In this document: positions 27,286 to 36,858 of the stretch, in pieces
How the letters are laid out: each line of letters opens with the position of its first letter
Position numbering within the stretch: the first letter of the stretch is position 1
Source: Oscillospiraceae bacterium MB24-C1
GTDB taxonomy: Bacteria > Bacillota > Clostridia > Oscillospirales > Ruminococcaceae
Length of the DNA: 64,000 bases
Reading direction: 5' to 3'
NCBI GenBank assembly: GCA_030913685.1
Contig: CP133187.1
Coordinates: forward strand, 1,761,501 to 1,825,500
Notes under the pieces: model-generated
Databases searched by the model: none
Told to the model about the DNA's origin: nothing
The model's input: only the letters and a program-made list of their open reading frames with translations
Made by a program: the position numbers and the translations under genes

Positions 27286-28767
27286 TCAGCTATTGGCTTC
27301 GCTGGGGTGATTTTTCAGGTAATACACTTCGCTGGCTTCAATTAGCAGCCAGAGAATGACGCCGGTTAGCAGCGCCCATCCCGGGGTCTTGCAGGCGAGA
27401 ACCGCCGCCATAACACAGGCGATACCACGCTCATTGGTAGTCGTAGCCATTCTCATGCCAATGTTGCCACAGGCAAAGCACTGCACTGCCATAGTGATAC
27501 CGAAAAAGATGGCGAACGCCGGCCGAATCAGCGTAACGAGCGGCAGAATCAAAACCGCAATGACTGTCGCTGCTCTGAAGGTGCATACGCCGCCCCAGTA
27601 GGTGCGCATGGTCTTGTATCCTCTCTTATAGCGCTCGGTAATTGTCAGCAAGCCAGATGCCCACAGCGGACCGCACATTGGCACCCACGGTGCAAACAGC
27701 GCCATGATACCATTTCTTAAAAAGCTGACCAGGTTAGAACGTCCTGCGTCAAAGATAACGGTTTCATCAGAGCGGAAGGAGGTCGCCTCGGTGACAATTT
27801 CTTTAGCCAAAACGAAATCGGAGAAAGCGATAATGTAAACGGTTAGCGCCATAGGAATAGCGCTAATAAAGAAGCTGGCTTCAGGTAACCCCAGTCCGAA
27901 TATAGTAAAATGCTCCAGTACAAAACCAAAGTTAAGGGGCGTAAATCCCCACTGAATCTGAGGCATGGGGATTTCTTTAAGCAGAATCGGTGCCAGAATA
28001 ATAGCAAATAGCTGCGCAGGCACAACGCCCTGATTGCGGACAACGCGCCAGAAATCACTCTTTTTAGCCATACGCGCAAAAGAAGGATTAAACAGGAATA
28101 AATACGCAAGCAGGCATGCTATGATGACTGTCCAGGGCGCTTTAGGAATACGTGCGTTAATTACATTGATGCCCGCGGTTACACCCGCACCCAAAACGAT
28201 TCCCGCCTTGATAGACATAGGTATCGACTCAACAAGTTTTCGACCTATGCCTGTAGCACCCATAAGCAAAAAGCTTAGTGCGACCATCATCTGTAATGCA
28301 ATCATCGCTTTTATTCTGTCAACGTCTCCGGTGGCATAGTTGGGCACCTGCCACTGGCTGAGGTAAGCAATTGTCAGCGGTAGCGCCGGGGTAATCCACC
28401 CGGGCACAACCGGATCACCTAACAGAGAGGGAAGGTAATAACAAATTGCATTTAATACGCCAAAGGTCAGCGCCATGAGGAAAACGCTGTTTTCATTTAG
28501 CCCAAGTGCAGTAATATTCTCTGGCACATCAAGACCAAAGGTGGTCATGGTGGTAGTGACACCCGCGCCCAAACAGGCAACACCAAGGAACATAGCAGCG
28601 GCAAACTCGGTCCATTGCCACTCATGGTGGATTAACGGTAGTCGCAAAGTAAACGGCCCCAACTTGATCCCAGGTTGCTCTTCACCGTATTTGCGCTTTT
28701 TCAGGGGAAATCTTTCAGTCATGAAATTTTCCGGAATTTTCTGGACCTTGCTCTCGGTCGTACTCAT
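27286..28767 (-). CDS. Multi-pass permease, possibly NCS2-like
   Basis: 493 aa from ATG 28767, which has GAGGAGG 8 bases upstream; the frame stays open upstream to 28857 but that start has no ribosome site. Residues 1-45 are hydrophilic, then about 12 membrane segments. Pieces such as SIKAGIVLGAGVTAG and VPGWITPALPLTIAYL recall the nucleobase/ascorbate (NCS2) transporters, but I cannot place it firmly. As leader of the 4-hydroxybutyrate operon it may import the pathway substrate (4-hydroxybutyrate, GABA or a related acid); that is inference. Confidence 0.7.
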   Translation of the reverse strand: MSTTESKVQKIPENFMTERFPLKKRKYGEEQPGIKLGPFTLRLPLIHHEWQWTEFAAAMFLGVACLGAGVTTTMTTFGLDVPENITALGLNENSVFLMALTFGVLNAICYYLPSLLGDPVVPGWITPALPLTIAYLSQWQVPNYATGDVDRIKAMIALQMMVALSFLLMGATGIGRKLVESIPMSIKAGIVLGAGVTAGINVINARIPKAPWTVIIACLLAYLFLFNPSFARMAKKSDFWRVVRNQGVVPAQLFAIILAPILLKEIPMPQIQWGFTPLNFGFVLEHFTIFGLGLPEASFFISAIPMALTVYIIAFSDFVLAKEIVTEATSFRSDETVIFDAGRSNLVSFLRNGIMALFAPWVPMCGPLWASGLLTITERYKRGYKTMRTYWGGVCTFRAATVIAVLILPLVTLIRPAFAIFFGITMAVQCFACGNIGMRMATTTNERGIACVMAAVLACKTPGWALLTGVILWLLIEASEVYYLKNHPSEANS

Positions 28768-29157
28768 GTACAAATCCTCCTCTTTAAAACTGTTCTGATT
28801 TCTTACCACCGGAACGCCCGTCATTGTTTGGTCGATATAACTGGTCGTCGTATCCATTTCGCCAATTAATGATAAATTTTACTTCCGCCCAAACTTTGTA
28901 TAAATGTAACATATTATTTATAGATTATCAACTTAAAAAGTGAATATTGTATAAAAATCTACCTTCTAACCAAGGCAATATGACCAAAGGTATACGCTAT
29001 CGACAATTTTTTTACAGGCTCGTATATTCTCTATTTACGACACTCAAATTTTATATTTGAGTCAAAAAAAGAGGCATATTTGTTGCAATATAGCAACAAA
29101 TATGCCTCTTTTAGTTGTTTTGAGACCTATTAATCTGTTTTGATTTTACAACATGTT
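28768..29157. other. AT-rich control region between regulator and permease operon
   Basis: 390 bases. It contains the regulator's terminator (29042-29112) and then about 270 bases of very AT-rich sequence that must carry the permease operon promoter. I found no convincing sigma-54 (-24/-12) element and only poor sigma-A boxes. Confidence 0.5.
29042..29112 (-). terminator. Terminator of the PAS-AAA+ regulator gene
   Basis: A perfect 20-bp stem (29067-29086 with 29093-29112) followed on the minus strand by seven T, then a smaller 8-bp hairpin (29042-29062). Confidence 0.85.
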
Positions 29158-30603
29158 TCATTTTTGCATCGAAAAACGTTCTTTATGATGCCTCCTTTTG
29201 CGCACCAGTGTGGCCGCATCTATCCCCAAACTCTTTGCAGCATCTCGCACATTGCCATACCGCTCATAGGCTTTTTCAATATACGAAAGCTCTAGCTGGG
29301 CAACCAGCGCCTTTAAATTCGCAGATTCGAAAGATTTTTCCGGTGCGGAAGGAGCCTCGCTGCCAAGCGGAATTGAAAGGCTTCCCGTCTCTATGACACT
29401 GCCTTCAGACATTAGCATAGCACGTTCTACAACACTGCGAAGCTCTCTGACATTACCCAGCCACGCATAGCCTTTAAGCGCACTCATCGAAGCGCTACTA
29501 AACCGCTTCTTCATACGATATTTTCTGTTGACTTCCATTACAAAGCTTTGTACAAAGGGCATAATATCCTCCCTGCGCTCACGCAGTGGTGGAACATGTA
29601 TGGTCACCACGTTTAACCGGTAATACAGCTCTTCTAAAAACTCCTTTTCCCGCACCATTTCGGCTATCTTATGGTTCGTACCCGCAATGACACGGACATC
29701 CACCGTAATAGGTTTTTCTGCACCGATACGTTCAATACGCTGCTCTTTTAGTAGCAATAGTAGCTTACCCTGAACATCCAACGGCAGGTCGGCAATTTCA
29801 TCAATATGAATCGTACCACGGTCCGCCGCTTCTATCAATCCCATTCTGCCTTTGCCACTTCCAGCACCGTCATCATAGCCGAACAACTCGCCCTCCAACG
29901 CTTTTGGCGGTATTGATTTACAGCATACGCGAACAAATTTTTCTCCTTTTCGGTTGGAACGCTCGTGAATATATTGAGAAAGCTGCGCTTTTCCTACACC
30001 CTGCTCACCGCTTAATAGTACCGGAATATTCAGCGTAGCTATGCGCTTGGCCTGCTGTAAAACATCCCGCATGGCCTTATCCACCGCTATCATTTCTGCC
30101 GGTGTAGGCAAGGTGCGACGCATTGCCTCAATTTCTTTAAAATATTTACTTGTCATTTCACGGTTTTGCGCTAGTTCCTCTTTTAACGCGTGCAGTTCGG
30201 TAACATCGCGAACGTTTGTAACAACCATGACAATTTCCTGTTTGTCGTCAAAAACTGGTGTGCTTGTGATGATGGCGCGCTTCCCAGTCTTGAACACCTG
30301 TTCAATAGTTACTGGCTCCCGCGCTTTAAGCGCTTCCAACGTTCCTGAACGTGAGATAACCCCGCTTCCAACAAGAACATCCATCCGCGTACCTAACAAC
30401 TCTCTTCGGTCAAGGCCGCTAATATCCTCGTAGCTTTTGTTGATCATCATAGTTATCGCATGGCCGTCGGTAATATAAATACCGTCATAGGAGGATTCTA
30501 TAATCGTCTCAAACCGAGCACGGGCCTCTCTCAAATTCCGGAACATGGGCGGCTCTTCGGTTACCTGTGGGAAATAAAAGTACGCCGGATCTCGCTTTGC
30601 CAA
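29158..30603 (-). CDS. PAS-AAA+-Fis transcriptional regulator without a GAFTGA loop
   Basis: 481 aa from TTG 30603 (GGAGGTG site). PAS domain at about 28-140 (FETIIESSYDGIYITDG), AAA+ domain at about 165-395 with Walker A GEQGVGKAQ, Walker B TIHIDEIADLP and sensor region RVIAGTNHKIAEM, then a Fis-type helix-turn-helix at the end (GNVRDAAKSLGIDAATLVRK). Where sigma-54 activators read GAFTGA, this one reads GAGSGKGRMGLIE and is about three residues shorter. Without that loop it should not contact sigma-54 in the usual way and could act at sigma-A promoters, as TyrR does. It likely controls the adjacent 4-hydroxybutyrate operon, sensing a ligand through PAS. Confidence 0.9.
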   Translation of the reverse strand: MAKRDPAYFYFPQVTEEPPMFRNLREARARFETIIESSYDGIYITDGHAITMMINKSYEDISGLDRRELLGTRMDVLVGSGVISRSGTLEALKAREPVTIEQVFKTGKRAIITSTPVFDDKQEIVMVVTNVRDVTELHALKEELAQNREMTSKYFKEIEAMRRTLPTPAEMIAVDKAMRDVLQQAKRIATLNIPVLLSGEQGVGKAQLSQYIHERSNRKGEKFVRVCCKSIPPKALEGELFGYDDGAGSGKGRMGLIEAADRGTIHIDEIADLPLDVQGKLLLLLKEQRIERIGAEKPITVDVRVIAGTNHKIAEMVREKEFLEELYYRLNVVTIHVPPLRERREDIMPFVQSFVMEVNRKYRMKKRFSSASMSALKGYAWLGNVRELRSVVERAMLMSEGSVIETGSLSIPLGSEAPSAPEKSFESANLKALVAQLELSYIEKAYERYGNVRDAAKSLGIDAATLVRKRRHHKERFSMQK

Positions 30604-30814
30604 AAATCACACCTCCACTATTTGCTTCATCTGGGCACATCATGGCCATCCCCCATGTTTTGTTCCACTTTGAACCTAAGTTACAATACAAGGGAGTTAC
30701 TTGTCTAAAAATAATTCCTTGGGGCCAACCGCCTACGCATTTGAATCCATCAGCACATCTTATTATCTCGCATTTTACTCTTTGCAACAAAAAGTCATAC
30801 GCAAATAGTTTTAG

Positions 30815-31603
30815 TTAGCCACAACCCCATCCGCGCCATTTTTCTCTAAGCGAAGATTCCGGCGGCGCATCGTCCTCCTGATCTTTCTGGCCAAGTAAAA
30901 CCACATCGCCGTTTTGTGCATCCGGTGCAGTGAGCGCTTCCGCAGCCGGCTCAACTAAAGCTGTCTCTTCTACCTTTTTGGGTGTATCAATAACTTTCTT
31001 ATCTTCTGGCGTACTTTTGTCTATGTCTTGAATATTATCGCTGGTATTAAGCTTGGAAAATTCTTCTGCGCCATCCCACGAAATGCGTTTATGCAGCTCT
31101 TTTCTATGGCTCAGTTGTTCACATAGAAAGCTATCAAAATCATCCGCCTTCTGCTGTGTGTCAATATTCTGCAGGTTTTCGCAGCCAACCAAAAACGTGC
31201 GCAAAATATTAAAAAGCCGTTGAACAGGGTCTCGATAATCCCTACACAACGCTTGGTTATTACCGCAGAGTCGGATAATATCTAACAACGCCTGTTGTGC
31301 TTCGTCATACCAGCTATCAACTTGCTCCTTTTTAATATCCCCAAGAATTTCCTTTAGCTGATTGCATTGCTGCTCAATCGGTTGTACTGATATTTCTCCG
31401 TTGGCTTTGTGCTTATATCGAATTTTGCACACGTTCCCCTGCGGCGCGACAAAATTTGAGATTTTTATAAAAGCAAAGGCGAATCTGTTGCAGGCCAGCC
31501 TGAGATCACGCTGACGCTTCCTTGTAAATAAATAGCTGAGCACCATGGCAGCCACCATAACCACAAATGCAATCTTTGCATATATGTTCATTGACGCGAA
31601 CAT
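30815..31603 (-). CDS. Hypothetical membrane-anchored protein
   Basis: 262 aa. One membrane segment at residues 8-25 followed by KRQRD, then a helical cytoplasmic part up to about 175 and a low-complexity acidic/proline-rich tail (STPEDKKVIDTPKKVEET and on). Ends in WRGWGCG. No family recognised. Divergent from the next gene (31738), with a 134-base gap between. Confidence 0.65.
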   Translation of the reverse strand: MFASMNIYAKIAFVVMVAAMVLSYLFTRKRQRDLRLACNRFAFAFIKISNFVAPQGNVCKIRYKHKANGEISVQPIEQQCNQLKEILGDIKKEQVDSWYDEAQQALLDIIRLCGNNQALCRDYRDPVQRLFNILRTFLVGCENLQNIDTQQKADDFDSFLCEQLSHRKELHKRISWDGAEEFSKLNTSDNIQDIDKSTPEDKKVIDTPKKVEETALVEPAAEALTAPDAQNGDVVLLGQKDQEDDAPPESSLREKWRGWGCG

Positions 31604-31737
31604 AGACCCATCCCCCTATTATAATATATAATAAATAAACGAAGTTGGCCAATAATAACCAATACTATTCTTGCCAGTATAAACAGATTATGCTAATATG
31701 ACAACAAAATAATAACTTACAAAGAGAGGCTACTAAA

Positions 31738-32346
31738 ATGGGAAAGAAATATTCTGCTAAGCCTTCTACCACGCTGATTCTACTTAGCGGAACAGCGTTA
31801 TTGGAATTTATCTTGTTGCTTGAAAATTTTGGTGCTGTCTTTTCTCCAGAACGCAATACTGCCTTTATAATAGAGATGATTTTTCTTGTCGCAGCCCTAG
31901 TAGGGGCCATTTTTAGCGCTTTCACATCCGACTGGGGCGGCAGACTTGGTTCTATCGCTGCTTATGGCGTTTTTACAGCATACGCCTTATGGAGCTTGTA
32001 CTCATTTTCATTATTTTCTTCTAAGTTTGCCGAGTGTTTTTCTCCACAATATGGCCAGTATTACGGTATGGCTATACAGGCGGCCAAGCTTTTTGTGCTG
32101 TTTATCGGTATTGCCGCTAAGCGTACTGATAATTTACCTAATACTCGGACCTATGTATCTGCACTTGATAAAGTATCACAGCGCAAGCAGTTAGAATGGG
32201 CGGCAGCAGCGGAAAAAAGCTCTAAAAAGGAAGCTATTCGCACGGTAGAAAATCTGAAGGCGCAGCTTGGTGAAGTGGAGTTTGCCCGTTTAATCAGTCA
32301 GATAGAAGAATCAGAGGCCGAAAAAAGCGAAACTACCCCTGAATAA
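31738..32346 (+). CDS. Hypothetical membrane protein
   Basis: 202 aa. Four membrane segments in the first 125 residues (LLSGTALLEFILLL, FIIEMIFLVAALVGAIF, GVFTAYALWSLYSFSLF, AAKLFVLFIGIAA) and a charged helical C-terminal tail. GAGAGG precedes the ATG. Convergent with the next small membrane gene (12-base gap). Not recognised. Confidence 0.65.
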   Translation: MGKKYSAKPSTTLILLSGTALLEFILLLENFGAVFSPERNTAFIIEMIFLVAALVGAIFSAFTSDWGGRLGSIAAYGVFTAYALWSLYSFSLFSSKFAECFSPQYGQYYGMAIQAAKLFVLFIGIAAKRTDNLPNTRTYVSALDKVSQRKQLEWAAAAEKSSKKEAIRTVENLKAQLGEVEFARLISQIEESEAEKSETTPE

Positions 32347-32358
32347 GTACGTTGCTGG

Positions 32359-32631
32359 TTATTCCTCGGCCTTGCCGTCACCTTTTTCCGTTCTAACCCA
32401 CGCAATAATAATACTGGCTAATACGATAATATTTGCGGAGGCCATTGTGTAGCTGTCATTGAACATTCTAGCTGCGTTAAGTAGAACCATTACTATGCCC
32501 AGCAAATAGTTTGTTCTGACAAGCCACTTTGATGGCCTTTTTGTCTTATAGGTAATATAAAAATTTACAAACGTCAGCATTATCAACAGTCCGAGGCCAA
32601 ACAGCAAATATCTTAGTAATAATTTTTCCAA
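32359..32631 (-). CDS. Small hypothetical membrane protein
   Basis: 90 aa with three hydrophobic segments (residues about 5-25, 38-55, 62-80) separated by short basic turns and an acidic C-terminal tail. Start ATG 32631. No family recognised; the orderly membrane pattern supports it being real. Confidence 0.6.
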   Translation of the reverse strand: MEKLLLRYLLFGLGLLIMLTFVNFYITYKTKRPSKWLVRTNYLLGIVMVLLNAARMFNDSYTMASANIIVLASIIIAWVRTEKGDGKAEE

Positions 32632-33221
32632 AATTACCCCAACCTTTCAATTTGGTAAAATTATATCATAATTTTTCAACAAATCAAATGTTATTCGACA
32701 ATTATGTCTTAAATACCTCAATTGATTGTCAAGGGCTTTAAGGCTTTTGACCCAGGTTTAAAATGGTTATTATGGTACTTTGTCCGCTCGGAAATAGATA
32801 AAACCACAAATTTCCTGATAACTTAAGGCTCCGCATTTTATGCGGAGCCTTAGTGTATGCCTACGATATAAGACAATAATTTCTGATTAAATTTTTAAAA
32901 AAAGCATTAAGCCAAAATATAAGGAATAATAGCTTTAGCAGGCAACAATATTAAAATTAAATTTTCACTATAATTTGAATTGATAATATGTTATCATATA
33001 TATTTGTAATAGTGTATTTATTATTAAGACATATATAGTTTATAGTTTTGTGTATATTAAAAGAGGCGATTATGCATATTGCACAACAAGGTGTGGAATA
33101 TATAGCAAGTATGATATATATAAATGATAATACTTGTTATTGCAAACTCGTATTACTCAATGTTGGCCCTGCATGCTATGATTAATAAGTAGACCTAAAA
33201 CTAATTATGGGAGATTGTAGA
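32632..33221. other. AT-rich intergenic region upstream of glutaminase
   Basis: About 590 bases with no gene that I can support. It contains a repeated hairpin (32825-32851) and an inverted repeat CAAGTAT/ATACTTG (33108-33136) close to the glutaminase start, possibly an operator. Promoter boxes are not clear in this AT-rich sequence. Confidence 0.5.
32825..32851. repeat. Hairpin repeat, copy 1
   Basis: 27 bases forming AAGGCTCCGCAT-TTT-ATGCGGAGCCTT, identical to 37155-37181. A perfect 12-bp stem with a 3-base loop. No gene ends right beside this copy; it could be a displaced terminator or a small repeat element. Confidence 0.8.
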
Positions 33222-34130
33222 ATGCAGGAAATATTAGAGCAATCGATGATATATGCTAGAACCTTTATATCACAAGGTAAGGTCGCAACCTATATTCCGA
33301 TGCTTGCTCAGGTTAATCCTACCCTGCTGGGTGTATGCATAAAGACAGTTGACGGCCAAAAATTTTATGCCGGAGACTGTAAGTATCCTTTTACGATCCA
33401 AAGTATTTCTAAAACTATTTTATTGATTTTAGCGCTTCAGGTCGTGGGATATGACAAAGTGTTTTCAAAAGTAGGGTTTGAGCCGACTGGCGACGCCTTT
33501 AACTCTATCGTAAAACTTGAAACTAAAACACCACATCCTTTAAACCCTATGATTAACGCTGGGGCAATTGCAGTGGCGAGCTGTTTAACTGGAGAAGACC
33601 GGTTTGAGCAGTTTTTGCAGCTGACTCAAAAGCTGTGCGGTCGGGATGACGTACACCTTAATGAGGCGGTGTATTGGTCTGAAAAAGGGGCTGGCATGCG
33701 TAATCGCTCAATGGCCTATTTTATGCAGAGCGAAAATCTTTTGGACGGTGATATCGAAAGCCTTCTGGACTTTTATTTTAAAATGTGTTCAGTAGAGGTA
33801 ACCGCTCAAGACCTTGCAAATTATGGAATGATATTGGCTAACGGCGGTATTGATCCTCTTACAGGGGAACAACTGGTTGAAAACTGGATACTACGCATTG
33901 TTAAAACGTTGATGATAACCTGTGGACTGTACGATGGCTCTGGTGAGTTTGCTATTAAAGTCGGAATCCCCTCTAAAAGTGGGGTGGGCGGCGGCATTGT
34001 TTCAGCAGCGGAAAACCGCATGGGCATTGGCGTATTTTCACCTGCCTTGGACGCCAAAGGAAACAGCATTGGAAGCTATCGTGTGTTAGAGTATCTTTCC
34101 CATCAACTGGGTTTGCATTATTTTTCCTAA
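33222..34130 (+). CDS. glsA: Glutaminase
   Basis: 302 aa from ATG 33222 (GGGAG 8 bases upstream; an ATG 15 bases earlier overlaps that site). Serine-dependent beta-lactamase fold: the nucleophile and base lie in FTIQSISKT (Ser-x-x-Lys), with NPMINAGAIAV, SRM-like NRSMAYFM, and GIPSKSGVGGGIVS. It hydrolyses glutamine to glutamate and ammonia in the cytosol. Followed by an amino-acid/Na+ symporter gene, the same pairing as in other bacteria, so together they import glutamine and feed glutamate fermentation. Confidence 0.95.
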   Translation: MQEILEQSMIYARTFISQGKVATYIPMLAQVNPTLLGVCIKTVDGQKFYAGDCKYPFTIQSISKTILLILALQVVGYDKVFSKVGFEPTGDAFNSIVKLETKTPHPLNPMINAGAIAVASCLTGEDRFEQFLQLTQKLCGRDDVHLNEAVYWSEKGAGMRNRSMAYFMQSENLLDGDIESLLDFYFKMCSVEVTAQDLANYGMILANGGIDPLTGEQLVENWILRIVKTLMITCGLYDGSGEFAIKVGIPSKSGVGGGIVSAAENRMGIGVFSPALDAKGNSIGSYRVLEYLSHQLGLHYFS

Positions 34131-34287
34131 AACCAAGAAGAAAAGGTTCAAAATTGCATGAGAGGAGGAAGCTTGGGGGAGCGGAAACTAAAGCGCAAAG
34201 GAGGGGCGCAGAACAAGCAGAGACGATGTAGTACAGCAGACTAGAACGATGCAGCAGACTAGAAAACGTTAATAAAAAAACGAGGGA

Positions 34288-35700
34288 GTGTTTGACTTGT
34301 TCGCAGCTTTAATCGGAAACTTGAACAATTGGCTTTATACATATATTCTAATTGTTCTTCTTATCGGTGTCGGCCTTTATTTTACTTTTAAAACAAATTT
34401 TGTGCAGTTTCGTATGTTTAAAGAGTCAATAAAGGTGGTGACGGAGCCAAAAGAGGATGAAAGATCTATTTCTTCCTTCGAGGCATTGATGGTCTCCACT
34501 GCTTCCCGCGTTGGTGTTGGCAATATAGCGGGTGTTTCAACTGCTATCTGCCTAGGCGGTGCGGGCTCGGTATTCTGGATGTGGCTTATAGCGCTGGTGG
34601 GAAGTGCTTCGGCATTTATAGAAAGCACACTGGCTCAAATATATAAAGTGCGTGATACAGATGGCAGTTCCTTTGGTGGGCCAGCTTATTACATTCAAGC
34701 GGTGCTTAAAAATCGTGGTCTCGGCGTACTGTTCGCCGTTATGCTGATCCTTACCTACATGGGCGGCTTTAATATGGTCGCCGCTTTCAACATTGCCTCT
34801 GCGTTTGAAGGATACAGTTTTTATTCATCAAGTACTCCTGTGATTGTAGGAGCGTTGCTGGCGATTGTTACCGGCCTTTGCATCTTTGGTGGCGGCAAGC
34901 GGCTGAGCAAGATCACTGGTATTATCGTACCGGTCATGGCGCTGTCCTACATTCTTATCGCGCTGATTGTTGTGGTGCGTCACATTGATCTGGTCCCCGG
35001 CATGTTTATCACCATCTTTACAGAGGCGTTTGATGTCTCCGCTATTTTTGGTGGATTTATGGGCTCCTGTGTAATGTACGGCATAAAGCGCGGCCTTTAT
35101 TCTAACGAGGCAGGCGTTGGTTCGGCACCAAACGCAGCTGCGGCGGCCAGTGTTTCTCATCCTGTTAAGCAGGGCCTTGTACAGATGCTGTCGGTGTTTA
35201 TCGACACACTACTCATTTGTTCTGCCACCGCCTTTATGCTGTTGTGCTCTGGTGTGGCACCCGATCCATCGCTCAAGGGTGTACCCTATGTTCAGGCGGC
35301 AATTTCGAACACCTTTGGAAACTTTGGCGTCATGTTTATAACCTTTGCCTTGTTCTGTTTTGCGTTTACATCTATCCTCGGCAACTTCTATTATGCCGAA
35401 GCGAACCTGAAATATCTGAATAAGACCGCTCCCAGTAAGACCATGTTGACTATTTTCCGTGCCGTTGCAGTTGTGATTGTGTTCTTTGGCGCACAGTTGG
35501 AATTTTCGATTGCATGGGATACGGCTGATGTGCTTATGGGATGCATGGCGCTGATTAATCTGCCGATTATCGTTATTTTGGCGGGGCCGGCGGTTAAGTG
35601 CTTGCATGATTATATCGAGCAGAAGCAAGAGGGTAAAAATCCGGTGTTTATTGCATCGTCGATTGGACTTAAAGATAAAACTGATTTCTGGAACGAATAG
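34288..35700 (+). CDS. AGCS-family sodium:amino-acid symporter
   Basis: 470 aa, about 11 membrane segments, of the alanine/glycine:cation symporter family. Motifs: SASRVGVGNIAGVSTAI, GSASAFIESTLAQIYK, GPAYYIQ, KRGLYSNEAGVGSAPNAAA and FTSILGNFYY. The GTG at 34288 is only 2 bases from its GAGG; TTG 34297 is better spaced, so the start is uncertain by three codons. Between glutaminase and the racemase-like gene on one strand; glutamine or alanine are the likely solutes. Confidence 0.92.
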   Translation: MFDLFAALIGNLNNWLYTYILIVLLIGVGLYFTFKTNFVQFRMFKESIKVVTEPKEDERSISSFEALMVSTASRVGVGNIAGVSTAICLGGAGSVFWMWLIALVGSASAFIESTLAQIYKVRDTDGSSFGGPAYYIQAVLKNRGLGVLFAVMLILTYMGGFNMVAAFNIASAFEGYSFYSSSTPVIVGALLAIVTGLCIFGGGKRLSKITGIIVPVMALSYILIALIVVVRHIDLVPGMFITIFTEAFDVSAIFGGFMGSCVMYGIKRGLYSNEAGVGSAPNAAAAASVSHPVKQGLVQMLSVFIDTLLICSATAFMLLCSGVAPDPSLKGVPYVQAAISNTFGNFGVMFITFALFCFAFTSILGNFYYAEANLKYLNKTAPSKTMLTIFRAVAVVIVFFGAQLEFSIAWDTADVLMGCMALINLPIIVILAGPAVKCLHDYIEQKQEGKNPVFIASSIGLKDKTDFWNE

Positions 35701-35731
35701 TAGAACATAAAGTAACGGACAGGAGAAATAT

Positions 35732-36796
35732 ATGTATCCTCGGGTTGTTGTCAACCGAGCGCATCTGAAAGAAAACGTTCGGGTTGTCAGGGCATTGTGC
35801 GAAAAGCATGACATTGCGATTACGGGTGTCACAAAGGTGTTTGGGGGTGACCCCGAAATTGCGAGAGTTTTCACCGATAATGGTATTAGTATGTTGGGAG
35901 ATTCGCGCATAGAGAATTTGAAAAATCTTGAATCGCTTGAAGCTGAAAAGTGGTTAATTCGTCCGCCAATGCTAAGTGAAGCGGCCCAGGTGGCTCAGTA
36001 TGCGGATGTTTCACTTAACTCAGAGCTAAATACTATTTTGGCTTTAGACGCGGAGTGTCAGCATCTAAAGCGGCGGCACAAGGTTGTTTTGATGGCAGAC
36101 TTGGGCGATATTCGGGAGGGCTTTGTCAATTATGATGAATTGGTAGAAGTCGCCCGACAAGTTGAGGCGCTGCAAAATATTACTCTTCTCGGTATTGGTG
36201 TTAATCTGACCTGCTTTTCATTTATTCAATCTGATGCTGATAAGATGCAGCAGTTGGTTTCTATTGCTAAACGTGTGGAAGAAGTCGTGGGGCACCCGCT
36301 GACAATAGTGAGTGGTGGTAATTCTGCTACCATTGACCTGATGCTACGCGGTGGCATCTGCGAGGGTGTCAATAACCTGCGGTTGGGCGAATCCCTGCTG
36401 TTTGGCAAGGAACGCGCAAAGTATCGCTTTTTGCCGGATACCTACCGCGATGTTTTTACACTTGAGTGCGAAATTGTGGAGCTAAAGCAGAAACCCTCAA
36501 TGCCCTGGGGTGAGATAGGCGTAGATTCATATGGAAATAGACCCAGTTTTGTTGATATAGGGATACGCACTAAAGCCGTGTGCGCCCTGGGTAAACAAGA
36601 TTTTGATGTGGAGACTTCGCGGCCTATTGATGCCGATATTCGAGTTTTGGGCGCAAGTTCTGATCATTTGATGCTTGATGTTACCGACAGCGAGCAGCAA
36701 TATCGCGTTGGTGACGTGGTTACGCTAGAACTGGGATATTTCTCAACGATGCGCGCCTTTACCTCGCGTTATGTCAAAAAAGTTTATCTTGATTAA
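35732..36796 (+). CDS. Ornithine/alanine racemase-family PLP enzyme
   Basis: 354 aa. N-terminal PLP barrel with the lysine in GVTKVFGG (about residue 34-41), then DSRIENLKNL, MADLGDIREGF, and VSGGNSATIDLML followed by NNLRLGESLLFG. This pattern matches the Orr (ornithine racemase)/YhfX group rather than cell-wall alanine racemase. Ribosome site AGGAG before ATG 35732, 31 bases after the symporter stop. In amino-acid fermenters Orr makes D-ornithine; the neighbours here point to amino-acid catabolism, but the exact substrate is not fixed. Confidence 0.82.
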   Translation: MYPRVVVNRAHLKENVRVVRALCEKHDIAITGVTKVFGGDPEIARVFTDNGISMLGDSRIENLKNLESLEAEKWLIRPPMLSEAAQVAQYADVSLNSELNTILALDAECQHLKRRHKVVLMADLGDIREGFVNYDELVEVARQVEALQNITLLGIGVNLTCFSFIQSDADKMQQLVSIAKRVEEVVGHPLTIVSGGNSATIDLMLRGGICEGVNNLRLGESLLFGKERAKYRFLPDTYRDVFTLECEIVELKQKPSMPWGEIGVDSYGNRPSFVDIGIRTKAVCALGKQDFDVETSRPIDADIRVLGASSDHLMLDVTDSEQQYRVGDVVTLELGYFSTMRAFTSRYVKKVYLD

Positions 36797-36858
36797 ATAG
36801 TAGCTTCCCTTGATTGAGTGAACCTTGTAGTGAAGCGTATAACTTGCTTTATAACTGA

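Noticed and set aside
29067-29112. GG-N10-GC spacing that resembles a sigma-54 promoter upstream of the permease operon
   Set aside because: It lies inside the perfect 20-bp terminator stem of the regulator gene and appears on both strands because of the palindrome.
30509-30790. 93-codon minus-strand frame upstream of the PAS-AAA+ regulator
   Set aside because: Overlaps the regulator's start in another frame; composition is not protein-like and there is no ribosome site.
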